Positions 19,129-28,424 are shown, counted from the stretch's first letter. The stretch: DNA of 64,000 bases from Candidatus Bathyarchaeota archaeon (GCA_018396535.1 JAGTQC010000002.1:1-64000); one strand, 5' to 3'. The notes: generated by a model not told the origin, from the letters alone. Translations and numbers: made by a program.

Positions 19129-19135
19129 TTTTTTT
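19129..19135 (+). terminator. T7 tract after the Gfo/Idh gene
   Basis: Seven consecutive T residues begin 28 bases after the stop codon of the oxidoreductase gene. Intrinsic archaeal termination commonly uses such U-rich tracts. It also lies upstream of the SCP2-like gene, so that gene would need its own promoter. Confidence 0.45.
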
Positions 19136-19178
19136 ACATTCAACCAGCTTCTATCCCAGGGTTAGGTAAGGCTTATAT

Positions 19179-19547
19179 ATGTTAGGGATAGATTTAAAGA
19201 TGATCGTTATGACCTTATATGAGGAGGCTAGAAGCCTATTCGAAGGTAAGAAGGATTTTATAAGAAGGGATATAGAGGGGTTCGATAGAGTTTTCCAATT
19301 TATATTTACCGATAAGCCTGAAGAGAACTATTACATAGAATTCTCTAAGGGGAATGTGGTAGTTGGTAAAGGTATCCATAGCAGCCCCCATGTAAAGTTC
19401 TCGATGAAAACGGATACCTATAGGAGGATAACATCGGGTGAACTCGATGGTGAACAAGCATATATGCTCGGTTTAATATCTATAGATGGCTCGATATATG
19501 ATGCTGCTAGATTCGGCTATATACTTCAGAAGTTATTAAGGAGGTAG
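19179..19547 (+). CDS. SCP2-like lipid-binding domain protein
   Basis: The 122-residue protein resembles stand-alone SCP2 (sterol carrier) domains: a beta-sheet segment with YYIEFSKGNVVVGKG, then KFSMKTDTYRRITSGELDGEQAYMLGLISIDG split over residues about 72-105, which is the characteristic helix-strand ending of the fold. In prokaryotes these bind lipids or acyl-CoA-like ligands. Archaeal members are uncharacterised. It lies between the oxidoreductase and an MscS channel. Confidence 0.75.
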   Translation: MLGIDLKMIVMTLYEEARSLFEGKKDFIRRDIEGFDRVFQFIFTDKPEENYYIEFSKGNVVVGKGIHSSPHVKFSMKTDTYRRITSGELDGEQAYMLGLISIDGSIYDAARFGYILQKLLRR

Positions 19548-19640
19548 ACAGCCTATATAGATTAACTATACTATTTCCGACTTCACAACTAATTTTACAA
19601 AAAATTTTTATCCTCCCTTATACATTATCTTTGAATTTGT

Positions 19641-20258
19641 ATGAGCGCGTCACGTGAAGAGAATGTATCTAAAATGTTCGCTACAGCTGTAGCTAAGCTT
19701 ATACTCACGATAGCTTTATTTATAATATTTAGTGCTATAATCCAGTATCTAGCAGTAGATTTCCTTCCAAGATTCGGCATAGATATTTCACCCTATAAGA
19801 TCTATGTGGATATTCCGGTATCCCTCCTATTCGGGTATCTCATAGTTCAGAGGTTCTCTACCGTCATATACTGGTCTCTTAGAGCTAAGTATACTCATCC
19901 CGTAGCTGCATCAGTGAAGAGTATAATCCGTATAATAGGTATAGGTGTTATGGTATCAGTAATATCTGGTGCTTTAACGAATCCTACAGCTGGTGTAGCT
20001 TTAGGAGGGTTTATAGGTATGGTTGTAGGCTTTGCATCTCAGAACGTTCTAAGTCAGGTTTTATCAGGCTTATTTATACTGATAGCTAGACCTATAGCTA
20101 TAGGAGAGGTGGTTGAGCTTGGCGGGGTTAAAGGTGTTGTGGAGGATGTATCTACGTTATTCACATGGATAAGAGCTGATGATGGAAGACTCATATTGAT
20201 ACCGAATAACACCGTGATAGGTCAGAGGATTGTAAAGTATCAGCAGAAATCTTCCTAG
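19641..20258 (+). CDS. Small MscS-family mechanosensitive channel
   Basis: The 205-residue product has three membrane helices (about 17-37, 54-72 and a pore-lining region 97-150). The pore helix is Gly/Ala-rich (AGVALGGFIGMVVGFASQN), followed by the MscS beta domain (VVELGGVKGVVEDVS ... LILIPNN). The usual C-terminal alpha/beta cage domain is missing because the protein stops right after the beta domain, so it is a minimal MscS. Expected role: release of solutes under osmotic stress. Confidence 0.88.
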   Translation: MSASREENVSKMFATAVAKLILTIALFIIFSAIIQYLAVDFLPRFGIDISPYKIYVDIPVSLLFGYLIVQRFSTVIYWSLRAKYTHPVAASVKSIIRIIGIGVMVSVISGALTNPTAGVALGGFIGMVVGFASQNVLSQVLSGLFILIARPIAIGEVVELGGVKGVVEDVSTLFTWIRADDGRLILIPNNTVIGQRIVKYQQKSS

Positions 20259-20277
20259 AGTAGCATGGGGTTAGCTA

Positions 20278-21333
20278 TCATCTCCTTATATGTACTCTAT
20301 TCTCTCCTCTAACCTTCTCTACTCTAAGAAGACCGCTTTTCTCAAGCCTCCTGATCATACGCCACACTGTTGTTTTAGGTAGTTTAAGAGATTCTCTGAG
20401 ATCAGATTCGTATGCTACACCACCCTTCTCCCATAATATCCTTAGTAGATTCCTCTCATCATCGTTGAGCCAAGGATTCTTCTCGAATAGATCATCTAGG
20501 CTTCTATATATTTTCATCCTCCTCGAGAGTATCAGAGCAGCAGCACCTAAGCCTAAACCTAACAGTATATACCAGTAGCTTACAAGTATAAGGTATATTA
20601 TACCGAGTATATTCGTAGGTGGTTTAACAGCCTTCCTTGCAGCTTCCAATGCTTCTAAAGCTTTAGCTTCAGCTTCAAGATACATTTTCCTAGATAATAG
20701 ATTTATAGCTTCAGATAGTAGGCTTCTCGCTTTCTCTAACCCCTCCACCCTACCTTCAGCTTCAGCCTCTTCTATACTCTTTAAAGCTTTAGCTATAGCT
20801 TCTAACACCTTCGAAGCTGGATCATAGAGAGCAGAGATGTATTCTATATACTGTAGTCCTCTAGGCATAACTATAGCTATTCTTCCATCTGGTAGTGTGG
20901 ATACTCGTATGGGTATAGATGATAGGTTAACTATCGTAGAGTTCGGCGGTATAGTTACTGTGAAGTTTACTGGTGCATATACTTTAAATCCCCATAGTAC
21001 ACCGTCTTTATAGGTTAACTCAGCCGTCTCGTATTCTACTGTTAAACTCGTAACTCCTAGAGTCTGTATCGTAAGGTTGGAGTCCTCCAGTGTATAGGAT
21101 AGTAGCTCACCGCTACTTGAAACTACCATCAGGTTATCTGCTGTACTCGATGGAATTCTAATAGTGATAGCAGGGTATATCTCATCTACCGTCAACCTCA
21201 TTCTAACAAATACTACTCCATCACCATACACTATGAAATCTAGACTCTCCACCTTATACTCACAGTTTAACGCTACTGTAAGCATAGCAAGAAGTAATAC
21301 GGCTATAAGCGTAAAGATAATCTTCCTACGCAT
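20278..21333 (-). CDS. Membrane-anchored winged-helix protein with extracytoplasmic sensor
   Basis: The 351-residue protein has an N-terminal signal anchor (5-22), a beta-rich extracytoplasmic domain (about 23-165), a charged Ala/Glu/Leu-rich coiled coil (about 172-235), a membrane helix (242-270) and a cytoplasmic winged-helix DNA-binding domain (about 290-351, with LPKTTVWRMIRRLEKSGLL and a basic wing). This is the layout of a one-component transmembrane transcription regulator; the outer domain would sense a cell-surface signal. Related architectures (membrane-bound archaeal wHTH proteins) are known but mostly uncharacterised. The target genes are unknown; it converges with the MscS gene 20 bases away. 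Confidence 0.75.
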   Translation of the reverse strand: MRRKIIFTLIAVLLLAMLTVALNCEYKVESLDFIVYGDGVVFVRMRLTVDEIYPAITIRIPSSTADNLMVVSSSGELLSYTLEDSNLTIQTLGVTSLTVEYETAELTYKDGVLWGFKVYAPVNFTVTIPPNSTIVNLSSIPIRVSTLPDGRIAIVMPRGLQYIEYISALYDPASKVLEAIAKALKSIEEAEAEGRVEGLEKARSLLSEAINLLSRKMYLEAEAKALEALEAARKAVKPPTNILGIIYLILVSYWYILLGLGLGAAALILSRRMKIYRSLDDLFEKNPWLNDDERNLLRILWEKGGVAYESDLRESLKLPKTTVWRMIRRLEKSGLLRVEKVRGENRVHIRR

Positions 21334-21427
21334 ATCCCATACACCTTCACCACATCCCTTTTAGTCTCAAATAGGATACATAATTTCTTGGTATGTTATA
21401 AAAACATATACTATTACTTATTTAGGT

Positions 21428-22924
21428 TTAGGTATCGTCTGAATATGTATTAGATATTATTTCTAGAAACCTTTGATAGGATTCCTCATGTCTACTGGAT
21501 GTATTAGGCGTGTATTCCCGAATATGGAACGAGTTCCTAACTATCCTTCTCAAATCCTTAAGCGAATCTACATAACCTAGACCAGCTGCCTGTATTAGTA
21601 TATTACCTATGGAGGTAGCTTCTTCAGGACCAGCGTATACTGGTATACCGGTATAGTCGGCTGTTAGCTGATCGAGTAGCCAGTTTCTAGATCCTCCACC
21701 GAATATATTTATACGATTAAGCCTCCTTCCTATTAGATGTGAAGCTTGATCGAAGACAAGCCTATACTTAAGTGCTAGACTTTCAAGTATAACTCTCACT
21801 AACTCTCCTATACTCGATGGCTTCTCCTGCTCTGTTTCATCTATGAAGTCGTTGATTTCCTCGATCATATTACCTGGAGCTAGGAATCTCGGATCATCCG
21901 GATCTATGAAGGCTTTAGGCTGCTCAACCCTATACGCCATATCTATAAGCTCCTCGTATCCGTATGTATAGCCCCTCTCAGCTAGATTCCTCCTAACCTC
22001 TTCTAGGATCCACATACCCTGCACATTCCTAAGGAAGGTTATGGTACCGAATGCTCCCCCCTCGTTTGTGAAGTTGTAGTTTAAAGCATCATCGTTTATA
22101 AGCGGTTCATTCAGCTCAACTCCTACGAGGGACCATGTACCTGAGCTTACATAACCAGTCTCCCTATCTACTAGTGGAGCTGCAGCTATAGCAGATGCTG
22201 TATCATGGGTAGCTGGAGCTACTACTTCGATACCATCCACTCCGATATCCTCTGAGATACTATCCAGTAGGGGGCCTAGCCTAGTAGCCGGCTCTACTAT
22301 ACTCGGGAGGATATATGTAGGTATACCTAGATCCTCTAGTATATCTATACACCACTCCTTCCTACGGGGATCTAGGAATTGTGTAGTCGATGCTTCAGTA
22401 TATTCTGCAACCTTAACCCCTGTCAGCCAATAGTTGAAGAGATCTGGTATCATTAGTAGGGTTGATGCTATCTTGAGTTGTGGAGAGCTGTTTCTTACCA
22501 TAGAGTAGAGCTGGTATAACGTATTTATCCTCATGAATTGTATACCAGTCCGTTCGTATATCCTTCTACGAGGTATCCTTTCTAAAACTTCATCCATAAC
22601 ACCTTCAGTCCTAGGATCCCTGTATGTATGCGGATTTCCGATAAGCTCTCCTCTACTATCTAGGAGAGCGAAATCTACACCCCAAGTATCTATACCTACC
22701 GATACTAGTTCGCTACGATACTTCTTAGAAGCAATCTTTAAGCAATCTTTAATCCTCTGCCAGAGGTATAGTACATCCCAGTATAAGCTTCCGTGAAGTT
22801 TAACCATATAGTTTGGGAATCTATCAACCTCCTCGACCACTAGCCTCTCATCCTCGAGTATACCTACGATAGCTTTACCCCCACTAGCACCTAGATCTAT
22901 AGCTAGGAATACTGGCCCTCCCAT
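21428..22924 (-). CDS. FGGY carbohydrate kinase, rhamnulokinase-like
   Basis: A roughly 498-residue FGGY kinase. The VGIDTWGVDFALLD motif, LFNYWLTG, HDTASA and SSGTWSLVG blocks are typical of rhamnulokinase (RhaB) rather than glycerol or xylulose kinases; the phosphate-binding FGGGSRN is also present. It would phosphorylate a ketose such as L-rhamnulose, but no rhamnose isomerase or aldolase is adjacent. I take the ATG at 22924 (GGPVFLAIDLGASGG follows), because an AT-rich box sits about 30 bases upstream; an in-frame ATG at 22957 would lie inside that box. Confidence 0.83.
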   Translation of the reverse strand: MGGPVFLAIDLGASGGKAIVGILEDERLVVEEVDRFPNYMVKLHGSLYWDVLYLWQRIKDCLKIASKKYRSELVSVGIDTWGVDFALLDSRGELIGNPHTYRDPRTEGVMDEVLERIPRRRIYERTGIQFMRINTLYQLYSMVRNSSPQLKIASTLLMIPDLFNYWLTGVKVAEYTEASTTQFLDPRRKEWCIDILEDLGIPTYILPSIVEPATRLGPLLDSISEDIGVDGIEVVAPATHDTASAIAAAPLVDRETGYVSSGTWSLVGVELNEPLINDDALNYNFTNEGGAFGTITFLRNVQGMWILEEVRRNLAERGYTYGYEELIDMAYRVEQPKAFIDPDDPRFLAPGNMIEEINDFIDETEQEKPSSIGELVRVILESLALKYRLVFDQASHLIGRRLNRINIFGGGSRNWLLDQLTADYTGIPVYAGPEEATSIGNILIQAAGLGYVDSLKDLRRIVRNSFHIREYTPNTSSRHEESYQRFLEIISNTYSDDT

Positions 22925-22954
22925 ATCCTCTAGCAATTTATCGTTATAGAGAAG

Positions 22955-22966
22955 CATAAAAGTTAA
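22955..22966. promoter_or_regulatory. Shared TATA-like box for divergent genes
   Basis: A single AT-rich box (CATAAAAGTTAA) lies about 31 bases from the kinase start at 22924 and about 25 bases from the divergent start at 22988. This is the archaeal TATA-to-TSS distance for leaderless transcripts in both directions. Confidence 0.4.
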
Positions 22967-22987
22967 GCTTAGAGTCTAGTAGATAGT

Positions 22988-23710
22988 ATGGTTGTAGCAG
23001 TTTTGTTCGCTCTATATACTGCTATAGCGAAGAATCTTAGAGGAGTAGTATTGCTAGATGTAAGCGAGGATTGGGTTGTAGATCTACTTAGATGGCTAGC
23101 TAAGAGGTTTAAGTATAGGGATCTAGGTTTCACGCCTAGGATGGTTGCTAGACTTAAAGCATATGATGAGAAGCTTAGAAGACCGTTTAGAGAGCTTACA
23201 TATCCATCGTCTAGCTTCGAAAATCTAGTAGAGATACTTTCAAGTAGGCTTCGTATACCATCTGAGCTATCCGAGCTGCTAGTCTTCTCCTCCATGTATA
23301 TATCTCCAGCAATCCTGATAGGTGAATCTTATAAGCCTTGCATAGAATCTCTATCGTGTAGTATCGTAAGAACGGGTAGGAGTTTAACAGTTAGGGATTG
23401 GAAGCTGCATTTGAGGATAGCAGGCTATACTATCCTAGATCTCTATGAGGATTCGGTTAGGGAGGCTTTAGAAGCTATGAAAAGAGGTGTATATACATCG
23501 TTGATGGATAGGAGGAGGAAGATAGATAGAGATACTAGGAGGTATTGGAGGATAACTGATACCGAGGGTAGGCCTATAGTATACTATGTAGATAACTTAG
23601 AGCTGGCGTTTAAAGCTGGTATACGGGAGGGGGAGGCTGATTGGGCTGCAGCTTTATCGATCATAACGATAGTAAATCTAAACCATGAGCTTATCCATAA
23701 TAAAGACTAG
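22988..23710 (+). CDS. Uncharacterised 240-residue protein
   Basis: I do not recognise a family. The sequence is basic and helix-rich, with no clear membrane segment apart from a mildly hydrophobic start (residues 1-12), no cysteine cluster and no signal peptide. Conserved-looking features are a central pair of cysteines (SYKPCIESLSC) and Trp/Arg-rich blocks (TVRDWKLHLRIAGYTILDLY; RRKIDRDTRRYWRI). Codon usage matches the neighbours, so it is a real gene. Its divergence from the sugar kinase over 63 bases could mean co-regulation. Confidence 0.6.
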   Translation: MVVAVLFALYTAIAKNLRGVVLLDVSEDWVVDLLRWLAKRFKYRDLGFTPRMVARLKAYDEKLRRPFRELTYPSSSFENLVEILSSRLRIPSELSELLVFSSMYISPAILIGESYKPCIESLSCSIVRTGRSLTVRDWKLHLRIAGYTILDLYEDSVREALEAMKRGVYTSLMDRRRKIDRDTRRYWRITDTEGRPIVYYVDNLELAFKAGIREGEADWAAALSIITIVNLNHELIHNKD

Positions 23711-23758
23711 TTGAAGCGTTGGTTTACGGATACTTTATTCACTATATTTATGATTCCG

Positions 23759-24652
23759 CTACCCCTCCTCTACCTCACCTATTATATCTAGGTATCTCCT
23801 ATGCATCTCTATGATGCGATTCATAGCCTTATCCATAACGCGATTCCTAATCATACTCCTTACCTCGTTTAGAAGCGACTCGATTTCATTCAGTTTGAGC
23901 CCTATCCTCTCCCTTATAGTATGCGGAATCCCTCTAAGCTTATCGTAGATTCTCGATCTAGCTTCCTCAAACTTATCTATATACTTCTCCATCCTCCTAG
24001 CCATTATACGCTCACTATGCGCTATTATCTTAAGCGTTGCTAAAGCTTCAGCTGCTTTAGCTCTAGCATCACCTAGAAGCTTTGCTGCACCGCTTACGTT
24101 TCCATCAGCTAGTAGAGACTTGATCTCAGCTATAGTATCGTTTACCTCTTTCAGTAGATTTTCTACGCTTGATACATCTACACCGTATGCTTCAAGCGCT
24201 TCTGCACTTTCATTCACCCTCTCTACGAACTCTTCTAATCTATTCACCGCTACTGTTAACCCTATCCACCCCATACTGATGTTAGATTTATCTTCAGCTA
24301 TCATCTTAGTAGAGTTGCGTATACATTCTCTGAAAGCGTTCATAGCTTGAAGAGCATAGCTATAGTTTCCTTCACCTAGAGCTCTATTCATAAGTTGTAG
24401 ACCTAGATTATACATTTCTCGTAACCGCGATATATCGAAGCCTAGGTTTTGCGCTATCTGTAGGGATACGTTTGCTCTAATCCTAGCCTTCTCGGCTAGA
24501 TCTATGATCTGCTCTAGCTTTTCATCACCCTTACCCTGAAGTCTATAAGCTACTCCTCCTTGATACGCATATGTAGCTAGAGGGATGTATGCTAGTATCG
24601 ATAGTACCAGTATGCATGGTATAACCCATGTTACCCTCTCCATATGATTCAC
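23759..24652 (-). CDS. Secreted or membrane-anchored coiled-coil protein
   Basis: The 297-residue product has an N-terminal signal/anchor (about 5-30, ending in YIPLATYAYQGG) and then an almost entirely helical, charged Ala/Glu/Leu/Met-rich body with heptad-like spacing, no cysteines after the signal and no recognised enzyme motif. Such archaeal proteins are usually described as hypothetical extracytoplasmic coiled-coil proteins; its composition recalls the coiled coil of the membrane winged-helix protein at 20278. No function assigned. Confidence 0.65.
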   Translation of the reverse strand: MNHMERVTWVIPCILVLSILAYIPLATYAYQGGVAYRLQGKGDEKLEQIIDLAEKARIRANVSLQIAQNLGFDISRLREMYNLGLQLMNRALGEGNYSYALQAMNAFRECIRNSTKMIAEDKSNISMGWIGLTVAVNRLEEFVERVNESAEALEAYGVDVSSVENLLKEVNDTIAEIKSLLADGNVSGAAKLLGDARAKAAEALATLKIIAHSERIMARRMEKYIDKFEEARSRIYDKLRGIPHTIRERIGLKLNEIESLLNEVRSMIRNRVMDKAMNRIIEMHRRYLDIIGEVEEG

Positions 24653-24720
24653 CTCGAAACATATATGTCTATACCTGGATGATATATAGGATTCTATGGT
24701 ATTCTACCGAATAGATCGTT

Positions 24721-26022
24721 TCAACCCGTTTCTCTACCCATACCTGTCAGCTCTGAGAGTATCTCTTTAGCTCTATCTATCCTTATCACACCCTCCTCAA
24801 CCATCCTCCTAGCTACCTCATCTATCAGATCTCCTGTAGCTCCAGCAGCTATAGCTATATTCCTAGCGTGTAGCTTCATATGGCCTCTCTGTATACCCTC
24901 GGTAGCTAGAGCTCTCAACGCTGCTAGATTCTGAGCTAACCCTACCGAAGCCATAACCTCTGCCAGCTCTCTAGCAGTCTTCACACCTAGTATCTTTAAA
25001 GCTATCCTAGCTGTAGGATGGCTACGTGTAGCTCCCCCGACTACACCTACCGCTAACGGTAGCTCTATCGTTCCTATAAGATCCCCATCTGGCGTTTTAT
25101 CCCATGTAGTTAAGGGTTTATATCTTCCATCCATAGCTGCGTAGGCGTGCGCACCAGCTTCTATAGCTCTATGATCATTCCCCGTCGCTAAGGCTACAGC
25201 TATCACCCCGTTCATTATACCTTTATTATGCGTTGCACATCTATACGGATCGGCTACGGCGAATGCGTAAGCATCTAGTATACCTTCGATAGCATCCTCC
25301 CCTCCTAGGATATCCTTATCGAATATAGCCCATGCTCTAGCAAGCCTATAGGAGGCTAAATTCGATACTATTCTAAGCCTAACCCTACCACCAGCTATAC
25401 GCTCTACTAGCGGCGCCACGGCTTCAGCCATGGTATTCACAGCATTCATACCAGCTGCATCTCTACAATCTACTAGTAGCTCGACTATAACCATGGATCC
25501 TCTGAACGTCTCTAGGACTTTCACTCTTAGATCCTTCGCTCCCCCTCCAAGCCCGACTAGTACCGGATCTCTACTATTAGCTAGATCTAGTATCTCATCC
25601 TTACGCTGTAGTAGTTCGAGTCTAGCTTTATATGGGTTTGGAGGTCTTACAACCTGTATCTGCCCTATCATTATAGGTTCTGTACTAGAAGCATGGAATC
25701 CACCTTTAACCCTAGCCATCCTAGCTCCATTACTAGCTGCAGCTACTACGCTAGGCTCCTCTATAACCATAGGGATTAGATAGTCTCTACCATTTATGAG
25801 GAAGTTTGTAGCTATAGCGAAGGGCATAGCCATCAATCCTACCACATTCTCTATCATCCTATCGGCTATATCATAGCTTAACCTACCGCTTCTTAAGGTT
25901 TCAACCTCTTCATCTGTTAGATCTGCATACTTTCTAACTATACTAAGCCTCTCTTCTACAGAAAGCTTATAGAACTCAGGTATCCTAGATGATTTCGTAG
26001 ACAAGAATAGTTCACCCGCCAA
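24721..26022 (-). CDS. Hydroxymethylglutaryl-CoA reductase, class II
   Basis: Reduces HMG-CoA to mevalonate, the committed step to archaeal isoprenoid lipids. The 433-residue product shows SSRIPEFYKLSVEERL near the N-terminus, ENVVG at 58-62, DAAGMNAVNTMAEA, GNDHRAIEAGAHA and IELPLAVGVVGGATRSHP. The SSRIPEFYKLS start and the GNDHRAIEAGAHAYA block are of class II (bacterial-type), whereas most archaea use class I. Complete length. It may have been acquired by transfer. Single gene, divergent from a sugar isomerase. Confidence 0.92.
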   Translation of the reverse strand: MAGELFLSTKSSRIPEFYKLSVEERLSIVRKYADLTDEEVETLRSGRLSYDIADRMIENVVGLMAMPFAIATNFLINGRDYLIPMVIEEPSVVAAASNGARMARVKGGFHASSTEPIMIGQIQVVRPPNPYKARLELLQRKDEILDLANSRDPVLVGLGGGAKDLRVKVLETFRGSMVIVELLVDCRDAAGMNAVNTMAEAVAPLVERIAGGRVRLRIVSNLASYRLARAWAIFDKDILGGEDAIEGILDAYAFAVADPYRCATHNKGIMNGVIAVALATGNDHRAIEAGAHAYAAMDGRYKPLTTWDKTPDGDLIGTIELPLAVGVVGGATRSHPTARIALKILGVKTARELAEVMASVGLAQNLAALRALATEGIQRGHMKLHARNIAIAAGATGDLIDEVARRMVEEGVIRIDRAKEILSELTGMGRETG

Positions 26023-26067
26023 TTCACCCTATACTTTTTACGAATTAAACTTTTAGCTAACCTGAGA

Positions 26068-26078
26068 GTTAAAAATAC
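26068..26078 (+). promoter_or_regulatory. TATA-like box of the sugar-isomerase gene
   Basis: GTTAAAAATAC lies 25-35 bases before the ATG at 26103, the position expected for leaderless archaeal transcription. It argues against the longer TTG start at 26079. Confidence 0.4.
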
Positions 26079-26102
26079 TTGAATGGAGAGTGCTCTATCG
26101 GG

Positions 26103-26954
26103 ATGGAGGAGGGTGAAACTTACGTTATAGCAGCTTCGACGCATAATGTTAAAAGACCTATATCTGATTGGCTCCGCCTCCTCATACACCTCGGCTTCAG
26201 CTATCTAGATGTGGAATGTATTAGGAGTCCTGATGAGAGGGGTAGCATGATGGATAATAGGGTTAGCTTAGAGGAGGTTCAGATAATAGAGAGAGCGGTG
26301 GAAAAGGGTTCTATAAACGTGGTAAGCGTCGAAGCTGGGGGATTATTCGTCGATACACCTCAGATAGCTAGCAGGTATGAGGAGATTGTTAAGAGGATGC
26401 TTAAGCTTGCAAAACGGTTGAAGGCGAAGATAGTAAGCTTTACACCAGCTTCTATGACTGGGAGGGTTTCATGGAAGAGTCTTGTAGATAGCTGTAAATC
26501 TATATGTAAGGAGGCCGATACCCATAAGCTGACTATAGCCTTCGAGAATGGCGAGGTAGGTTCTAGGAAGATTATACAGAGTGTAGAAGATGTGCGTAGA
26601 CTACTAGAGGATGTCGATCAGGATAACCTAGGCTTATGCCTAGATATCTCTGCTGCAGCAACATACGATTTCGATGTAGCTAGGATAATGAAGAACCTGA
26701 TAGACTCTATAGAGATAATCCATATAAACGATATAACGGCCGATCTATTATTCAAGAATCTACCTGTAGGGGTAGGTGATCTAGATTATGAATCTATAGC
26801 TCTAGTACTATCCAGTGTCAAAGCTCCTATGATACTAGAGCTATACTCGGGTTATGGACCAGTAGAGCTATACCTATGTAAACGTAAACTTGAGCAGCTA
26901 TTATCGAAAGCGGCTAGGATGAAGAGGGATTCCTGGCTAAAGAGTGACGGCTAG
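26103..26954 (+). CDS. Sugar phosphate isomerase/epimerase (xylose-isomerase-like TIM barrel)
   Basis: About 283 residues of an AP-endonuclease-2/xylose-isomerase-like TIM barrel: KIVSFTPASMTG, TIAFENGEVGS with the metal-binding Glu, LGLCLDISAA with Asp, IIHINDI with His/Asp and a terminal LELYSGYG Glu. These Glu/Asp/His positions form the divalent-metal site of the family. The substrate is unknown. It converges with nuoH, overlapping its end by 18 bases. Confidence 0.8.
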   Translation: MEEGETYVIAASTHNVKRPISDWLRLLIHLGFSYLDVECIRSPDERGSMMDNRVSLEEVQIIERAVEKGSINVVSVEAGGLFVDTPQIASRYEEIVKRMLKLAKRLKAKIVSFTPASMTGRVSWKSLVDSCKSICKEADTHKLTIAFENGEVGSRKIIQSVEDVRRLLEDVDQDNLGLCLDISAAATYDFDVARIMKNLIDSIEIIHINDITADLLFKNLPVGVGDLDYESIALVLSSVKAPMILELYSGYGPVELYLCKRKLEQLLSKAARMKRDSWLKSDG

Positions 26955-27884
26955 TAGGGTTTGGATGAGGGCTAGAGGCGTTAGTATCAGCCATGCACCC
27001 CTAGCAGCTTGATCTATACGGAATCTAGCTAGTAATGCTCTTACATTAGACATTAAGGCTAGGATTATGATCGATTTCAGTATCAGCCATAGGATGGGGG
27101 GTAATAGGGGTCCGGATCCCCCTCCAAGGTATACACATGCGAGGAGCATACTAGCGACTAGAAGCTCTACATCCATGCTCAATCTTACCAACGCTAGCTT
27201 TCTACCACTAAATTCTGTAGCCCATCCAGCTACGAGCTCTGTTTCAGCATGGGGGATATCGAAGGGTATTCTTTCAAGCTCACCTATGAAGCATAAGAAG
27301 GCTACTATGAATCCTATAGGCTGCATTATTATGAAGGGTAGATTCCTACTCTGCCATAGGACTAGCCCTCCTATAGATAGGGTGCCGGCTTCTATCGATG
27401 GGGTAAGTATAGATATTACGAGAGGTATTTCGAAGCTGAATAGCTGTATAGCTGTACGTATACCGCCTATAGAGCTGAATCTATTAGTCGAAGCCCAAGC
27501 AGCTAGTACGATAGATACGCTATACAACGTTAATAGTAGTAGTACGAATACTAGATCACCTTCGAATGATACGAGACCCCTACCCAATTCTAACATAGGT
27601 ATGTACATGGATGCTGTGAGTGGTAGTGTTAGAAGCGCTATGGGTGTTAATCTGAATATCCATCTATCTGCTACTTCGGGTTCTATATCCTCCTTCGATA
27701 GGAGTTTTATTATATCTGCTAGGGGTTGGAGGATACCTGATGGGCCTGTATATAATGGGCCATACCTATGCTGTAGTCTAGCATAGATCTTCCTATCTAG
27801 CCATTCGTATATTAGCGAGAGTATAGTTACGAAAAGTACCCCTGGGAATATGATCATTTCTAGTATAAATATTATGTAATCCAT
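26937..27884 (-). CDS. nuoH: Complex I membrane subunit H
   Basis: The 315-residue product is NuoH-like: ARLQHRYGPLYTGPSGILQPLADIIKLL split over the first loop (residues about 36-64), the acidic loop with EDIEPEVADRW, LFSFEIPLVISILTP and IGELERIPFDIPHAETELVAG, the segment facing the quinone cavity. About eight membrane helices. It couples quinone or electron-acceptor chemistry to the pump modules. Four bases after nuoA on the minus strand. Confidence 0.93.
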   Translation of the reverse strand: MDYIIFILEMIIFPGVLFVTILSLIYEWLDRKIYARLQHRYGPLYTGPSGILQPLADIIKLLSKEDIEPEVADRWIFRLTPIALLTLPLTASMYIPMLELGRGLVSFEGDLVFVLLLLTLYSVSIVLAAWASTNRFSSIGGIRTAIQLFSFEIPLVISILTPSIEAGTLSIGGLVLWQSRNLPFIIMQPIGFIVAFLCFIGELERIPFDIPHAETELVAGWATEFSGRKLALVRLSMDVELLVASMLLACVYLGGGSGPLLPPILWLILKSIIILALMSNVRALLARFRIDQAARGAWLILTPLALIQTLLAVTL

Positions 27885-27887
27885 AGT

Positions 27888-28229
27888 CTAGCCCCCCGCA
27901 TCCTCTATTCTCAAAGCTATGAATAGTAGAGCTGCGATGGTCGGTGCGATGAATAGAGCTACATAGATTGGGCTAGCTGTTAAAGCTAGTGATAGTATAA
28001 CACCTAGGATATCGAATATCATGAAGTATACTAGGTATACGTAGAATCTCGTCACATCTATATTTAATCTGATACCTGGTAGATCTTCACCGCATGCGTA
28101 TGGTTTAACTTTTCCAGGGCTAGCTGAACCCTTAGCCGATATCCTTCCACCTATCCAGTAGATTATCGATGCGAAGATTAGGGGTATCACGATGCTGAGA
28201 GCTACTTCTATCACAGCTTCAACCCCCAT
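27888..28229 (-). CDS. nuoA: Complex I membrane subunit A
   Basis: A 113-residue three-helix protein. The loop YACGEDLPG after helix 1 and FYVYLVYFMIFDILGVI in helix 2 are NuoA signatures (the Cys loop lies near the quinone site). First gene of the minus-strand nuoA-nuoH pair, divergent from the nuoJ block across 208 bases. Confidence 0.9.
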   Translation of the reverse strand: MGVEAVIEVALSIVIPLIFASIIYWIGGRISAKGSASPGKVKPYACGEDLPGIRLNIDVTRFYVYLVYFMIFDILGVILSLALTASPIYVALFIAPTIAALLFIALRIEDAGG

Positions 28230-28373
28230 CTATACTTGGATTCAACCTAGCTATGCTTCATCTTAATATACTACTTATTATACAAAAATCTTCACCCATA
28301 AATTAGGTTTGAAGTTGTATTCTAGTCTAAGCCTTGATAGATATATTAACTATACGTAGCTCTACAGACTTTA

Positions 28374-28386
28374 GCTTTAATAAAAA
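28374..28386 (+). promoter_or_regulatory. Likely TATA box of the nuoJ-M operon
   Basis: CTTTAATAAAAA-like AT-rich box about 55 bases before the first gene of the J-K-N-L-M unit, leaving room for a short leader with a ribosome-binding site. Confidence 0.4.
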
Positions 28387-28424
28387 TATCGTACCATACA
28401 GTCTCATGTAAACATCTTAGCAGC

